Origin: Cohnella ginsengisoli
Lineage (GTDB): Bacteria; Bacillota; Bacilli; Paenibacillales; Paenibacillaceae
Reading direction: 5' to 3'
Length of the DNA: 64,000 nucleotides
NCBI RefSeq assembly: GCF_029525555.1
Contig: NZ_JAPDHZ010000004.1
Location: 682,001 to 746,000, forward strand
Positions 55,850-64,000 of the stretch are shown here, in pieces. The notes below the pieces were generated by a model. The model ran no database searches, was not told the origin of the DNA, and was given only the letters and a program-made list of their open reading frames with translations. The position numbers were made by a program, and so were the translations under genes. Within the stretch, counting starts at the first letter, position 1. Each line of letters begins with the position of its first letter.

Positions 55850-57919
55850 ATGGTTCAAAGCTTGTGGAATTCCTCGGAAGCATCGAAGCAAGAAAACGCG
55901 CTCGATCAGCTCGTCTACCGCTCCAACATCATCGGCGCCGATCGCCGCGTCTGCAACTGGGGCGGCGGCAACACGTCCGCGAAGACGATCGTGAAGGACT
56001 TCCGCGGTCGCGACGTCGAAGTCATGTACGTGAAGGGAAGCGGCTCCGACCTCGCTTCGATGAAAGCCGGCAACTTTACGGGCCTCCGCATGGAAGACAT
56101 CCGCCCGCTGTTCGAAAAGGACGAGATGCCGGACGAAGAGATGGTCGCCTACCTCGTCAACTGCATGATCGACGTGAAGCACCCGCGCGCCTCGATCGAG
56201 ACGCTGCTGCATGCGTTCCTGCCGTTCAAGCACGTCGACCATACGCATCCGGATTCGATCATCAGCCTGTGCTGCGCCGACAACGGCAAGGAGCTGGCCA
56301 AAGAAATCTTCGGCGACCGCTTCGTATGGGTGCCGTACATCCGCCCGGGCTTTAAGCTCTCCAAAATGATCGCCGAAGGCGTGCTGGCCAACCCGAACGC
56401 GGAGCTCGTCCTGATGGAAAAGCATGGCCTTGTCACCTGGGGCGAGACGAGCGAGGAAGCTTACGCGCAAACGATCAAGATCATCAGCGAAGCCGAAGCG
56501 TTCATCGAAGCGCGCGTGAACGCCGCCACGCTGTTCGGCGGCGTTAAGCACGCCGCGCTGCCGGCCGACGTCCGTCGCAGCATCGCCGCGCAAGTCATGC
56601 CGACGATCCGCGGCGCCGTCTCCGACGCCAAGAAGATGATCCTGTCGTTCGACGACGCGGACGACGTGCTGACGTTCGTCGGCGGCGAACGCTCGCCGAA
56701 GCTGTCCCAAGTCGGCGCCGCTTGCCCGGACCACCTCGTGCATACGAAGGTCGTGCCGCTGTTCATCGACTGGACGCCGAACGCGGACGACGTCGAAGGC
56801 CTGAAGGCGATCTTGAAGGAGAGCGTCGCGGCTTACAAGGAACAGTACAAAGCCTACTTCGAGCGCAACAAAAACGAAGGCGACGTCATGTTCGAACCGG
56901 CGCCGCGCGTCATCCTCATTCCGGGCGTCGGCATGATCAATACCGGCAAGAGCTGGGCGATGTCCCGAGTAAGCGGCGCGCTCTACCACCGCGCGATCGC
57001 GGTCATGCGCGGCGCGACGGCGCTCGGCGAATTCGTTTCCCTAAGCGAGAACGAATCGTACAACGTCGAGTACTGGCCGCTCGAGCTTTACAAGCTGACG
57101 CTGGCGCCGGCCGAGGCCGAGTTCTCGCGCAAGGTCGCGTTCATCACCGGCGGCGCGGGCGGCATCGGCAGCGAGACGGCTCGCCGCCTCGTATCCGAAG
57201 GCGCGCACGTCGTGTTGGCTGACCTTAACCTTGAAGGCGCCGAGAAGATTGCGGCCGAGATCAATGCCCGTTACGGCGACAACCGCGCGATCGCGGTCAA
57301 GATGGACGTGACGAACGAAGAGGCGGTTCAAGCCGCTTACGCGGCGACCGCGCTTGCCTACGGCGGCGTCGACATTATCGTCAACAACGCGGGTCTTGCG
57401 ACCTCCAGCCCGTTCGAAGAGACGTCGCTGAAGGAATGGAACCTGAACATGAACGTGCTCGGCACCGGCTATTTCCTGGTCGCCCGCGAAGCGTTCAAGC
57501 TGATGAAGGCGCAAGCGGTCGGCGGCAGCATGGTGTTCATCGGCTCCAAAAACTCCGTGTATGCCGGCAAAAACGCCACCGCCTACAGCGCGGCCAAGGC
57601 GCTTGAAGCGCATCTGGCACGCTGCATCGCGGCCGAAGGCGGCGAACACGGCATCCGCGTCAACACGATTTTGCCGGACGCGATCCTGCAGGGCTCCGCG
57701 ATCTGGAACGGCAGCTGGCGCAACGAACGCGCCGCGGCTTACGGCATCGAGCCCGACCAGCTCGAGGAGTACTATCGCAAGCGTACGACGCTGCTCGTCA
57801 ACATCTACCCGCGCGACATCGCGGAAGGCGTAGCGTTCTTCGCTTCCTCGAAGGCCGAGAAGACGACCGGCTGCATGCTCACGATCGACGGCGGCGTACC
57901 GGCCGCGTTCACGCGCTAA
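55850..57919 (+). CDS. rhaEW: Bifunctional rhamnulose-1-phosphate aldolase/lactaldehyde dehydrogenase
   Basis: 689 residues. The N-terminal class II aldolase part (about 1-400: NWGGGNTSAKT, YVKGSGSDLASM, HAFLPFKHVDHTHPDS, LVLMEKHGLVTWGET with zinc-binding histidines) cleaves rhamnulose 1-phosphate to dihydroxyacetone phosphate and L-lactaldehyde. The C-terminal SDR part (about 425-689: VAFITGGAGGIGSETARRL, NNAGLATSS, YSAAKALEAHLARC) oxidises lactaldehyde to L-lactate. ATG 55850 follows CGGAGG; the open frame further upstream lies in intron sequence. First gene of the rhamnose cluster; equivalent to B. subtilis rhaEW (yuxG). Confidence 0.93.
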   Translation: MVQSLWNSSEASKQENALDQLVYRSNIIGADRRVCNWGGGNTSAKTIVKDFRGRDVEVMYVKGSGSDLASMKAGNFTGLRMEDIRPLFEKDEMPDEEMVAYLVNCMIDVKHPRASIETLLHAFLPFKHVDHTHPDSIISLCCADNGKELAKEIFGDRFVWVPYIRPGFKLSKMIAEGVLANPNAELVLMEKHGLVTWGETSEEAYAQTIKIISEAEAFIEARVNAATLFGGVKHAALPADVRRSIAAQVMPTIRGAVSDAKKMILSFDDADDVLTFVGGERSPKLSQVGAACPDHLVHTKVVPLFIDWTPNADDVEGLKAILKESVAAYKEQYKAYFERNKNEGDVMFEPAPRVILIPGVGMINTGKSWAMSRVSGALYHRAIAVMRGATALGEFVSLSENESYNVEYWPLELYKLTLAPAEAEFSRKVAFITGGAGGIGSETARRLVSEGAHVVLADLNLEGAEKIAAEINARYGDNRAIAVKMDVTNEEAVQAAYAATALAYGGVDIIVNNAGLATSSPFEETSLKEWNLNMNVLGTGYFLVAREAFKLMKAQAVGGSMVFIGSKNSVYAGKNATAYSAAKALEAHLARCIAAEGGEHGIRVNTILPDAILQGSAIWNGSWRNERAAAYGIEPDQLEEYYRKRTTLLVNIYPRDIAEGVAFFASSKAEKTTGCMLTIDGGVPAAFTR

Positions 57920-57963
57920 TCGCCCGCATGGCGGTTCAATAGCCGACGAAGGAGGATTCGCGC

Positions 57964-58335
57964 ATGCCCCAAGCGACCGGCGAAAAGCGTTGGTTCATAC
58001 CGGACGCCTACATTCCCGAGCACAGCGCAGGCCAGCTGACGAGCCACGAATCGGTATGCGTGCTGAACACCGCATCCGACGACGCGCTGCTGCAGTTCAC
58101 CATTTATTTCGAGGACCGCGATCCGATCGAGGACATTCTGGTCGTCGTGCCGGCACGGCGCACGCGTCATATTCGGACATCTTCGCTGGCCAAGGACGGC
58201 AAGAGCATTACGCCCGGCGTGCCGTACGCGATCGAAGTGCGCAGCGACATCAAGGTCATCGTGCAATACAGCCGTCTCGACGCGACCCAAGCGGAAAACG
58301 CGCTCATGTCGGTCATGGCGTTCCCGATTCAATAA
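57964..58335 (+). CDS. ASRT-family protein (Anabaena sensory rhodopsin transducer-like)
   Basis: A 123-residue soluble beta-sandwich protein. The start GEKRWFIPDAYIPEHS and SHESVCVLNTASDDALLQFT, then ARRTRHIRTSSLAKDG and VQYSRLDATQAENALMSVMA, match the small-molecule-binding ASRT family, first known from a rhodopsin partner in Anabaena. There is no rhodopsin gene here; the gene lies between rhaEW and rhaA with its own GAAGGAGG site, which suggests a sugar-linked binding or sensing role. That role is inferred from position only. Confidence 0.83.
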   Translation: MPQATGEKRWFIPDAYIPEHSAGQLTSHESVCVLNTASDDALLQFTIYFEDRDPIEDILVVVPARRTRHIRTSSLAKDGKSITPGVPYAIEVRSDIKVIVQYSRLDATQAENALMSVMAFPIQ

Positions 58336-58414
58336 CTTTAAACGAATAGAAAGCCCGAGCGGCGCGGCGCACGACCCGCGTCGCTCGCCTGGCTTATATA
58401 AGGAGGAGACCCTT

Positions 58415-59677
58415 TTGCCATCTAACGAAACGACCAAGCAGTACGAAGCGGCCAAGGCCCTATACGCGGCTCACGGCATCGACGTCGACGCGGCGCTCAA
58501 AAAGCTGTCCGAAATCAAAATTTCCATGCACTGCTGGCAGGGCGACGACGTGCGCGGCTTCTTGAATCGCGACCAGGACCTGACGGGCGGCATCGCGGTC
58601 ACGGGCAACTATCCCGGCGCGGCGCGCACGCCCGACGAGCTTCGGGCCGACCTGGAAAAAGCGTTCTCCCTCATTCCCGGCAAGCACAAGGTGAACCTGC
58701 ACGCTATCTATGCGGACACCGACGAAAAGGTGGATCTCGACGCGATCGAGCCCCGTCACTACGAGCGTTGGGTGGAGTGGGCGAAGGCGCAGGGGCTGGG
58801 ACTCGATTTCAATCCGACCTGCTTCTCCCATGAGAACTCCAAGGACGGCTTCACGCTTAGCCACGCCGATCCGAAGGTCCGCGATTTTTGGATCGAGCAC
58901 TGCAAGCGCTCCCGCCGCGTCGGCGCCTACTTCGGCGAACAGCTCGGACAGACCTGCGTCACCAATGTCTGGGTCCCGGACGGCTTCAAGGACAATCCGG
59001 TCGACCGCCTCGCGCCGCGCAAGCGTCTGAAGGATGCGCTCGACGAAGTGTTCGCGGAGGAGCTGAACCCTGCGCACAACCTCGACGCCGTCGAGAGCAA
59101 GGTGTTCGGACTTGGCGCAGAAGCGTATACGGTCGGTTCGCATGAGTTCTACATGGGCTACGGCTTGCAAAATAACAAGCTGATCTGCCTGGACGCCGGC
59201 CACTTCCATCCGACGGAGGTCATCTCCGGCAAGCTGTCTTCGCTGTCGCTGTTCGCAGAGGGCATGCTGCTGCACGTGAGCCGTCCGGTCCGCTGGGACA
59301 GCGACCATGTCGTCATTCTCGACGACGAGCTGTTCGAGATCGGCAAGGAGCTCGTTCGCGGCGATCTGCTCGGCAAAACGCATATCGGCCTGGACTTCTT
59401 CGACGCCAGCATCAACCGCGTCGCGGCTTGGGTCATCGGCACCCGCAACACGATCAAGGCGCTGCTTCAAGCGCTCCTCGAGCCGACGGACCTGCTGCGC
59501 AAGGCCGAACTCGCAGGCGACTACACGTCCCGCCTGGCGCTGACCGAGGAGTTCAAGACGTATCCGTTCGGCGCGATCTGGGACTATTATTGCGAATCGC
59601 AAGGCGTGCCGGTCCGCGAGCGTTGGCTCGAAGAGGTCAAGTCGTACGAACGCGACGTGCTCGCCGCGCGCGGCTAA
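58415..59677 (+). CDS. rhaA: L-rhamnose isomerase
   Basis: Converts L-rhamnose to L-rhamnulose in the cytoplasm. 420 residues, TIM-barrel fold. Typical segments are SMHCWQGDDVRGF near residue 38, LDFNPTCFSHENSKDGFTLS near residue 130 and the metal-site region LDAGHFHPTEVISGKLS near residue 258, which carries Asp and His ligands. TTG 58415 follows AAGGAGGAG. It lies in the rha cluster between the ASRT gene and rhaB, so it supplies the first step of the encoded pathway. Confidence 0.96.
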   Translation: MPSNETTKQYEAAKALYAAHGIDVDAALKKLSEIKISMHCWQGDDVRGFLNRDQDLTGGIAVTGNYPGAARTPDELRADLEKAFSLIPGKHKVNLHAIYADTDEKVDLDAIEPRHYERWVEWAKAQGLGLDFNPTCFSHENSKDGFTLSHADPKVRDFWIEHCKRSRRVGAYFGEQLGQTCVTNVWVPDGFKDNPVDRLAPRKRLKDALDEVFAEELNPAHNLDAVESKVFGLGAEAYTVGSHEFYMGYGLQNNKLICLDAGHFHPTEVISGKLSSLSLFAEGMLLHVSRPVRWDSDHVVILDDELFEIGKELVRGDLLGKTHIGLDFFDASINRVAAWVIGTRNTIKALLQALLEPTDLLRKAELAGDYTSRLALTEEFKTYPFGAIWDYYCESQGVPVRERWLEEVKSYERDVLAARG

Positions 59678-59706
59678 GCAAGGATAGATACTGGAGGTAG
59701 CTGAAG

Positions 59707-61177
59707 ATGGCCGACATATTGGCTTACGATCTGGGAGCGAGCAGCGGCCGGGCGCTGCTCGGCAGGCTGAAGGACGGACGGATCGAGACGGAGGAGCTTC
59801 ACCGGTTCCCGAACGATCCGGTCCAGGTCGGCGGCAGGCTCCACTGGGACATTCTCCGGCTTCTGCACGAGATGAAGCAGGCGCTTCTGAAGGCCAAGCA
59901 GCGCGGCGTCGACATACAGAGCATCGGCATCGACTCCTGGGCCGTCGACTTCGGCTTCGTCGGCGAGAGCGGAGAGCTGCTCGGCAATCCCTATCATTAC
60001 CGGGACAGTCATACGGCAGGCATCATGCCCGTGCTGTTCGCCGCGATTCCCGAAGCCGAGCTGTTCGCCAGAACCGGCATTCAATTTCAGCCGTTCAACT
60101 CGATTTTTCAGCTGTACGCGCTGAAGTCCGCCGGCAATCCGTTGCTGCGCGAGGCCAAGCGCTTCCTGATGATCCCGGATCTGCTGCGCTACTTCCTGAC
60201 GGGAGACATGCACGCCGAATTCACCAACGCGACGACGACCCAGCTGTTCAACGCGACGAAGAAGGATTGGGACCAAGCGCTGCTCGCGAAGTTGGGCTTG
60301 CCGTCCGAATGGTTCGGTCCGGTCCTCGCGCCCGGTGACCGGGCCGGCGCGCTCAGCGAAGCGGTGACCGAGGAGCTCGGCGTGCCGGCGATACCGGTAT
60401 ACGCGGTCGCCGAACACGACACCGGTTCGGCCGTCGTCGCGGTACCGGCGCTTGACGAGCAGTTTGCCTATCTCAGCTGCGGGACGTGGTCGCTGATCGG
60501 CACGGAGGTGACCGAGCCGGTACTCACGGACCGCGCGCGGGAATTGAATTTCACGAACGAAGGCGGCGCGTATGGCACGTACCGTCTGCTCAAGAACATC
60601 ATGGGCTTATGGATCGTCAACGAATCCCGCCGAGCCTGGGAGCGGCAGGGCAGCGTTTATTCGTTCCCCGAGCTGGTCGCGATGGCCGAGGAAGCGCCGG
60701 CGTTCGCCGCCTTCATCGATCCGGACGACGAACTCTTTCTTCCGCCGGGCGACATGCCCGGACGGATCGCCGAGTATTGCCGCCGCACCGGGCAGCAGCC
60801 GCCGGTAGGCGTCGGACAAGCGATGCGCTGCATTCTCGAGAGCCTTGCGCTCAAGTACCGTTACGCGCTCGAGCGGGTCGAAGAGCTGACCGGCGTTAGC
60901 TACGGCGGCCTTCATATGGTCGGCGGCGGCATCCAGAACACGCTGCTCTGCCGCTGGACCGCATCCGCCATCGGCAAGCCGGTCTGGGCCGGTCCGGCCG
61001 AGGGGGAGCGCGATCGGCAATCTCGCGGTCCAGTGGATCGCGTCCGGCGAATTGGCCGACCTGCGCGAAGCGCGCCGGGTCATCCGCGACTCGTTCGACG
61101 TCGTGACCTACGCGCCCGCGGACACGGCTGCCTGGGAAGACGCCTACGGAAAATTCTTGCGGACGACGTCGCTATAG
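59707..61177 (+). CDS. rhaB: Rhamnulokinase, frame broken by +1 G
   Basis: Phosphorylates L-rhamnulose at C1 with ATP. 489 residues after correction; FGGY-family kinase with LAYDLGASSGRALLG at the N-terminus (ATP/phosphate loop), IGIDSWAVDFGFV (sugar-binding Asp), and LSCGTWSLIGTEV and GGGIQNTLLCRW in the second domain. G5 at 61002-61006 should be four, giving AEGSAIGNLAVQWIASGE and a normal end. It follows rhaA by 29 bp with GGAGGT before the ATG. Confidence 0.93.
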
Positions 61178-61206
61178 AAGTAGGATAGAGGAAAGGAGGA
61201 CGCCGA

Positions 61207-61978
61207 ATGCTCGTCGCGGAACGTTATGAAAAAATCGTAGAGCTCGTTAACGAACGCGGCAGCATCCGCGTGTCCGAGCTGTCCGACCAATGCGGCGTGA
61301 CGGAAGAGACGATCCGACGCGATCTCGACCGGCTGGAACAGGCCGGACGGCTGCGGAGGTCGCACGGAGGCGCCGTAAGCGTCAAGGATCTGGACGTGCA
61401 GACGCAGCCGGAGACGCCTTACTCCGAGCGCGAGATCATCCGCGCGGACGACAAGCGGCGCATCGCCATCGAGGCGATCAAGCTCATCTCGCCCAACGAC
61501 CGGATCCTGCTGGACGCGAGCTCGACGGCGTGGTACATGGCCCGCGAGATGCCGGATATCCCGCTCACCGTGCTGACTAACTCCATCAAGGTCGCGCTCG
61601 AGCTTTCCGGCAAGGAGAAGATCGAGGTCATCTCGACGGGCGGCCAGCTCGCGCGTAGGTCGCTGTCGTACGTCGGGCCGCTCGCCGAGCGCTCGCTCGA
61701 CGCGTATCACGTCGACAAGCTGTTCCTCTCGTGCAAGGGCGTGCATCTCGAGCGGGGGGATCAGCGAGTCTAACGAGCTGCAGGCGCGCATCAAGAACAA
61801 GATGATCGGCATGGCCGATAGCATCTACGTGCTGGCCGACTCGAGCAAGTTCGGCTTGCAGGCGTTCACGCACGTATCCGATTTGTCCGAGGTGAACCGG
61901 ATCGTCACCGACCGGCGCTTGCCGGGCGAGATCGTGCGCGAGCTCGAGTCGCGCGGCATCGCCGTAAGCATCGCCTGA
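61207..61978 (+). CDS. rhaR: DeoR-family transcriptional regulator, frame broken by +1 G
   Basis: 256 residues after correction. The N-terminal helix-turn-helix (RYEKIVELVNERGSIRVSEL; GVTEETIRRDLDRLEQAGRL; RSHGGAV) is typical of DeoR. The C-terminal sugar-phosphate sensor domain contains ILLDASSTAWYMA and the later SSKFGLQAFTHV. G6 at 61754-61759 should be five (HLERGISESNELQ). It starts 29 bp after rhaB with AAGGAGG. By position and family it probably represses the rha operon and is released by a rhamnose-derived phosphate; no operator was identified. Confidence 0.88.
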
Positions 61979-62111
61979 CGATGTTGGGGCGGTCGAAGCC
62001 GCGTTCTTCCGATCATTCGAAGTCGAGTCCTGCCGGAGCGCGTGCGATCCGGCGGCATTCGCTCATTTTGTGACAACAACGTGAGTGAAGAATGGCTATT
62101 CCTAAGAGATC

Positions 62112-62134
62112 GGCGCAGACTTGTCTGCGCCTTT
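62112..62134 (+). terminator. Terminator after rhaR
   Basis: GGCGCAG pairs with CTGCGCC around ACTTGT, followed by TTT. The T tract is short, so it may be leaky. Confidence 0.55.
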
Positions 62135-62150
62135 CCCGTCACCAACCTGT

Positions 62151-62164
62151 CTGACAACCTGACA
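62151..62164 (+). promoter_or_regulatory. CTGACA direct repeat upstream of lutA
   Basis: Two copies of CTGACA separated by AC, 31 bp before the lutA ATG. It could be a regulator site or part of a promoter; it does not match a binding motif I can name with confidence. Confidence 0.3.
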
Positions 62165-62194
62165 TATCCAATCGAAATCGCGAGGTGTCACGCT

Positions 62195-62923
62195 ATGAAG
62201 GTTTCATTGTTCATCACCTGCCTCGGAGACGCCATTTACCCGCGCGTCGGCGAGGCGATGGTCCGGGTGCTCGCGCAGTACGGCGTGTCGCTCGAATTTC
62301 CGAAGACTCAAACCTGCTGCGGCCAGCCCGCCTTCAACAGCGGCTATTGGCAGGAGGCGCGGGCGAGCGCCAAGACGATTCTCGACGCCTTCGAGGACAG
62401 CGACTTCGTCATCTCGCCGTCCGGCTCCTGCACGGGGATGATTCACCACTATCCGAAGCTGTTCGAGTCCGATCCGGTCCAGCTCGCACGGGCGGAGCGC
62501 CTTCGGGACAAATCTTACGAGTTCACGCAATTTCTCGTCAACGTGCTCGGCGTGACGGACGTGGGCGCCAGCTTTCCGCACAAGGTGACCTATCATCCGT
62601 CCTGTCACGGCACGCGGCTGCTCGGCGTCAAGAACGAGCCCATGGCGCTCATGTCGAACGTGCGGGGTCTTGAATTCGTACCGCTGCCGTTCGCGGAGGA
62701 CTGTTGCGGGTTCGGCGGCACGTTCGCGGTCAAGATGGCGGACATCTCGGGTGCGATGGTGTCGGAGAAGGTCGATCACGTGAAGGAGACCGAGGCCGAG
62801 GTGCTGGTGGGACTCGACATGGCCTGCCTAATGAACATCGCGGGCAACCTGCGTTATCGCGGCGAACAAGTGCGGGTCATGCACCTGGCAGAGGTGCTGG
62901 CGGAAGGAGCGGGTCTGGCATGA
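62195..62923 (+). CDS. lutA: L-lactate utilisation protein LutA (Fe-S)
   Basis: One subunit of the LutABC complex that oxidises L-lactate to pyruvate. 242 residues with two CCG domains: TQTCCGQPAFNSGYWQEAR near residue 37 and AEDCCGFGGTFAVKMAD near residue 167, which hold cluster cysteines; VTYHPSCHGTRLLG is typical. ATG 62195 follows GAGGTG; the frame extends about 50 codons upstream, through the terminator region, without support. Its stop overlaps the lutB ATG (ATGA). Confidence 0.95.
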   Translation: MKVSLFITCLGDAIYPRVGEAMVRVLAQYGVSLEFPKTQTCCGQPAFNSGYWQEARASAKTILDAFEDSDFVISPSGSCTGMIHHYPKLFESDPVQLARAERLRDKSYEFTQFLVNVLGVTDVGASFPHKVTYHPSCHGTRLLGVKNEPMALMSNVRGLEFVPLPFAEDCCGFGGTFAVKMADISGAMVSEKVDHVKETEAEVLVGLDMACLMNIAGNLRYRGEQVRVMHLAEVLAEGAGLA

Positions 62924-64000
62924 GCGCGCAAAAGGGAAGAGCGACGGTCAAGGAGCGGGCGGAGCTGGCGCTGAACGACGAGTTTCTCGTCAAGGCGGTC
63001 AAGTTCACGACCGAGCGGCTTCGCAACGGGAAAAAAAACGCCTCGGCGGAGCACGGGAATTGGGATGAGTGGCGGGAGCGGGGACGGCAGATCCGGCTGC
63101 ATACGATCGCCCATCTCGACTACTATTTGAATCTGTTCGTCGACAACGCGCGCGCGAACGGCGTGCACGTGCACTTCGCCGACAAGGGCGAGGACGCGGT
63201 CGCCATCGCGATGGACATCGCGCAGCGCAAGGCGGCCAAGACCGTCGTGAAGTCCAAGTCGATGGTTTCCGAGGAGCTGCACCTGAACCACGCACTCGAG
63301 CAGATCGGCGTCGAAGCGATCGAGACCGACCTCGGCGAATACATCATCCAGCTGGCGGGCGAGATGCCTTCGCATATCGTCATCCCGGCGATTCACAAAA
63401 ACCGCTACCAGATCGCCGATCTGCTATCCGAGGTGGCCGGGGAGAAGCTGGAGGCGGATACGACCGTGCTCGCGGGCTTCGTGCGCAAGAAACTGCGCGA
63501 GAAGTTTCTCGAGGCGGACATCGGGATGACGGGCTGCAACTTCGCGATCGCGGAGACAGGCTCTATGGTTCTATTCGAAAACGAAGGCAACGCGCGCATG
63601 GTCACGACGGTGCCGAAGACGCAAATTACGCTAATGGGCATGGAGCGCATCATTCCTTCGTTCGAGGATCTCGAGGTAATGGCGACGCTGCTGCCGCGCT
63701 CGGCGACCGGACAGAAGCTGACGATGTACATGTCGGCGATCACCGGTCCTAAGCGCACGGCCGACGCGGACGGTCCCGAGGAGATGCACATCATCATCGT
63801 CGACAACGGGCGTTCCCTGCAGCTCGGCGATCCCGAATTCCAGGAGCTGCTCAACTGCATCCGCTGCGGCGCTTGCCTGAATGCCTGCCCTGTGTACCGG
63901 CATATCGGCGGCCACGCCTACGGCAGCACGTACAGCGGCCCGATCGGCGCGGTGCTCACGCCGGCGCTCAACAAGAACGTCGCCGAGTGGGACGACATCG
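62920..64000 (+). CDS. lutB: L-lactate utilisation iron-sulfur protein LutB (3' end outside window)
   Basis: The first 360 residues of LutB; the gene continues past the window. The N-terminal DUF162-like part (MVSEELHLNHALEQIGVEAI; GMTGCNFAIAETGSMVLFEN) is followed near residue 312 by a ferredoxin-type cluster motif CIRCGACLNACPVYRHIGG. Translationally coupled to lutA by the ATGA overlap. A lutC gene is expected next. In this locus it would oxidise the lactate made by RhaEW. Confidence 0.93.
   Translation, partial: MSAQKGRATVKERAELALNDEFLVKAVKFTTERLRNGKKNASAEHGNWDEWRERGRQIRLHTIAHLDYYLNLFVDNARANGVHVHFADKGEDAVAIAMDIAQRKAAKTVVKSKSMVSEELHLNHALEQIGVEAIETDLGEYIIQLAGEMPSHIVIPAIHKNRYQIADLLSEVAGEKLEADTTVLAGFVRKKLREKFLEADIGMTGCNFAIAETGSMVLFENEGNARMVTTVPKTQITLMGMERIIPSFEDLEVMATLLPRSATGQKLTMYMSAITGPKRTADADGPEEMHIIIVDNGRSLQLGDPEFQELLNCIRCGACLNACPVYRHIGGHAYGSTYSGPIGAVLTPALNKNVAEWDDI

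Overview
The window looks like chromosomal DNA from a high-GC, spore-forming Firmicute of the Paenibacillaceae (Paenibacillus/Cohnella type). Three things point there: the gene order dapG-dapA-rnj-tepA-ylzJ-spoIIIE, then ymfF-ymfH-ymfI-ymfJ-ymfK-rodZ, then pgsA-cinA-recA, rny-ymdB-spoVS and miaB-ricA, which follows the Bacillus subtilis core region; the sporulation genes (spoIIIE, spoVS, sleB-like); and a Bacillus-type LexA box and BirA operator. TTG starts with good Shine-Dalgarno sites are common (rnj, tepA, spoIIIE, recA, korA, a HAD gene, a TPR gene, an MFS gene, a GNAT gene, rhaA).

Layout. 1-7.5 kb: lysine/diaminopimelate synthesis, RNase J, a ClpP-like protease and the SpoIIIE DNA pump. 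7.5-10 kb: an IS110-family element and a SleB-like cortex hydrolase, both absent from this position in B. subtilis. 10-20.8 kb: paired M16 peptidases, an SDR, DUF3243 and DUF3388 proteins, RodZ, a 53-residue membrane protein, YajQ, PgsA, CinA, RecA (SOS box) and RecX. 21-25 kb: RNase Y, YmdB, SpoVS and an M19 dipeptidase. 25-28 kb: 2-oxoacid:ferredoxin oxidoreductase. 28-35 kb: a two-component system with a lipoprotein, a HAD hydrolase, a PduL-type phosphotransacylase, an AAA ATPase with a membrane-anchored TPR partner, and a small hydrophilic protein. 35-37.3 kb: MiaB and RicA. 37-46.5 kb: a repeat-rich protein of unknown function, BioY facing an ECF ATPase/permease module across a BirA operator, an MFS transporter, a flavin oxidoreductase and an EAL protein. 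46.5-53.8 kb: GlgC, a GH13 alpha-glycosidase, an SDR, a secreted VanX-type dipeptidase, two GNATs and small proteins. 53.8-55.8 kb: a group IIC intron directly after a terminator hairpin. 55.8-64 kb: rhaEW, an ASRT-family gene, rhaA, rhaB, rhaR, lutA and the start of lutB. This last block forms one pathway: L-rhamnose is converted to dihydroxyacetone phosphate plus lactaldehyde, then lactate, which LutABC oxidises to pyruvate.

The most important caution for a user is reading-frame quality. Eighteen genes are split by 21 single-base insertions, each in a homopolymer run, and removing one base restores a full-length conserved protein every time. This pattern points to systematic sequence error, not mass pseudogenisation. 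Coordinates below span the restored genes. The ECF permease differs: its phase changes are of the -1 type. No rRNA, tRNA, CRISPR array or prophage was seen. I found no clearly new defence system. The observations most worth following up are the IS110 leader hairpin (bridge-RNA candidate), the AAA/TPR membrane pair, the ASRT gene inside the rhamnose operon, and the structured rny leader.
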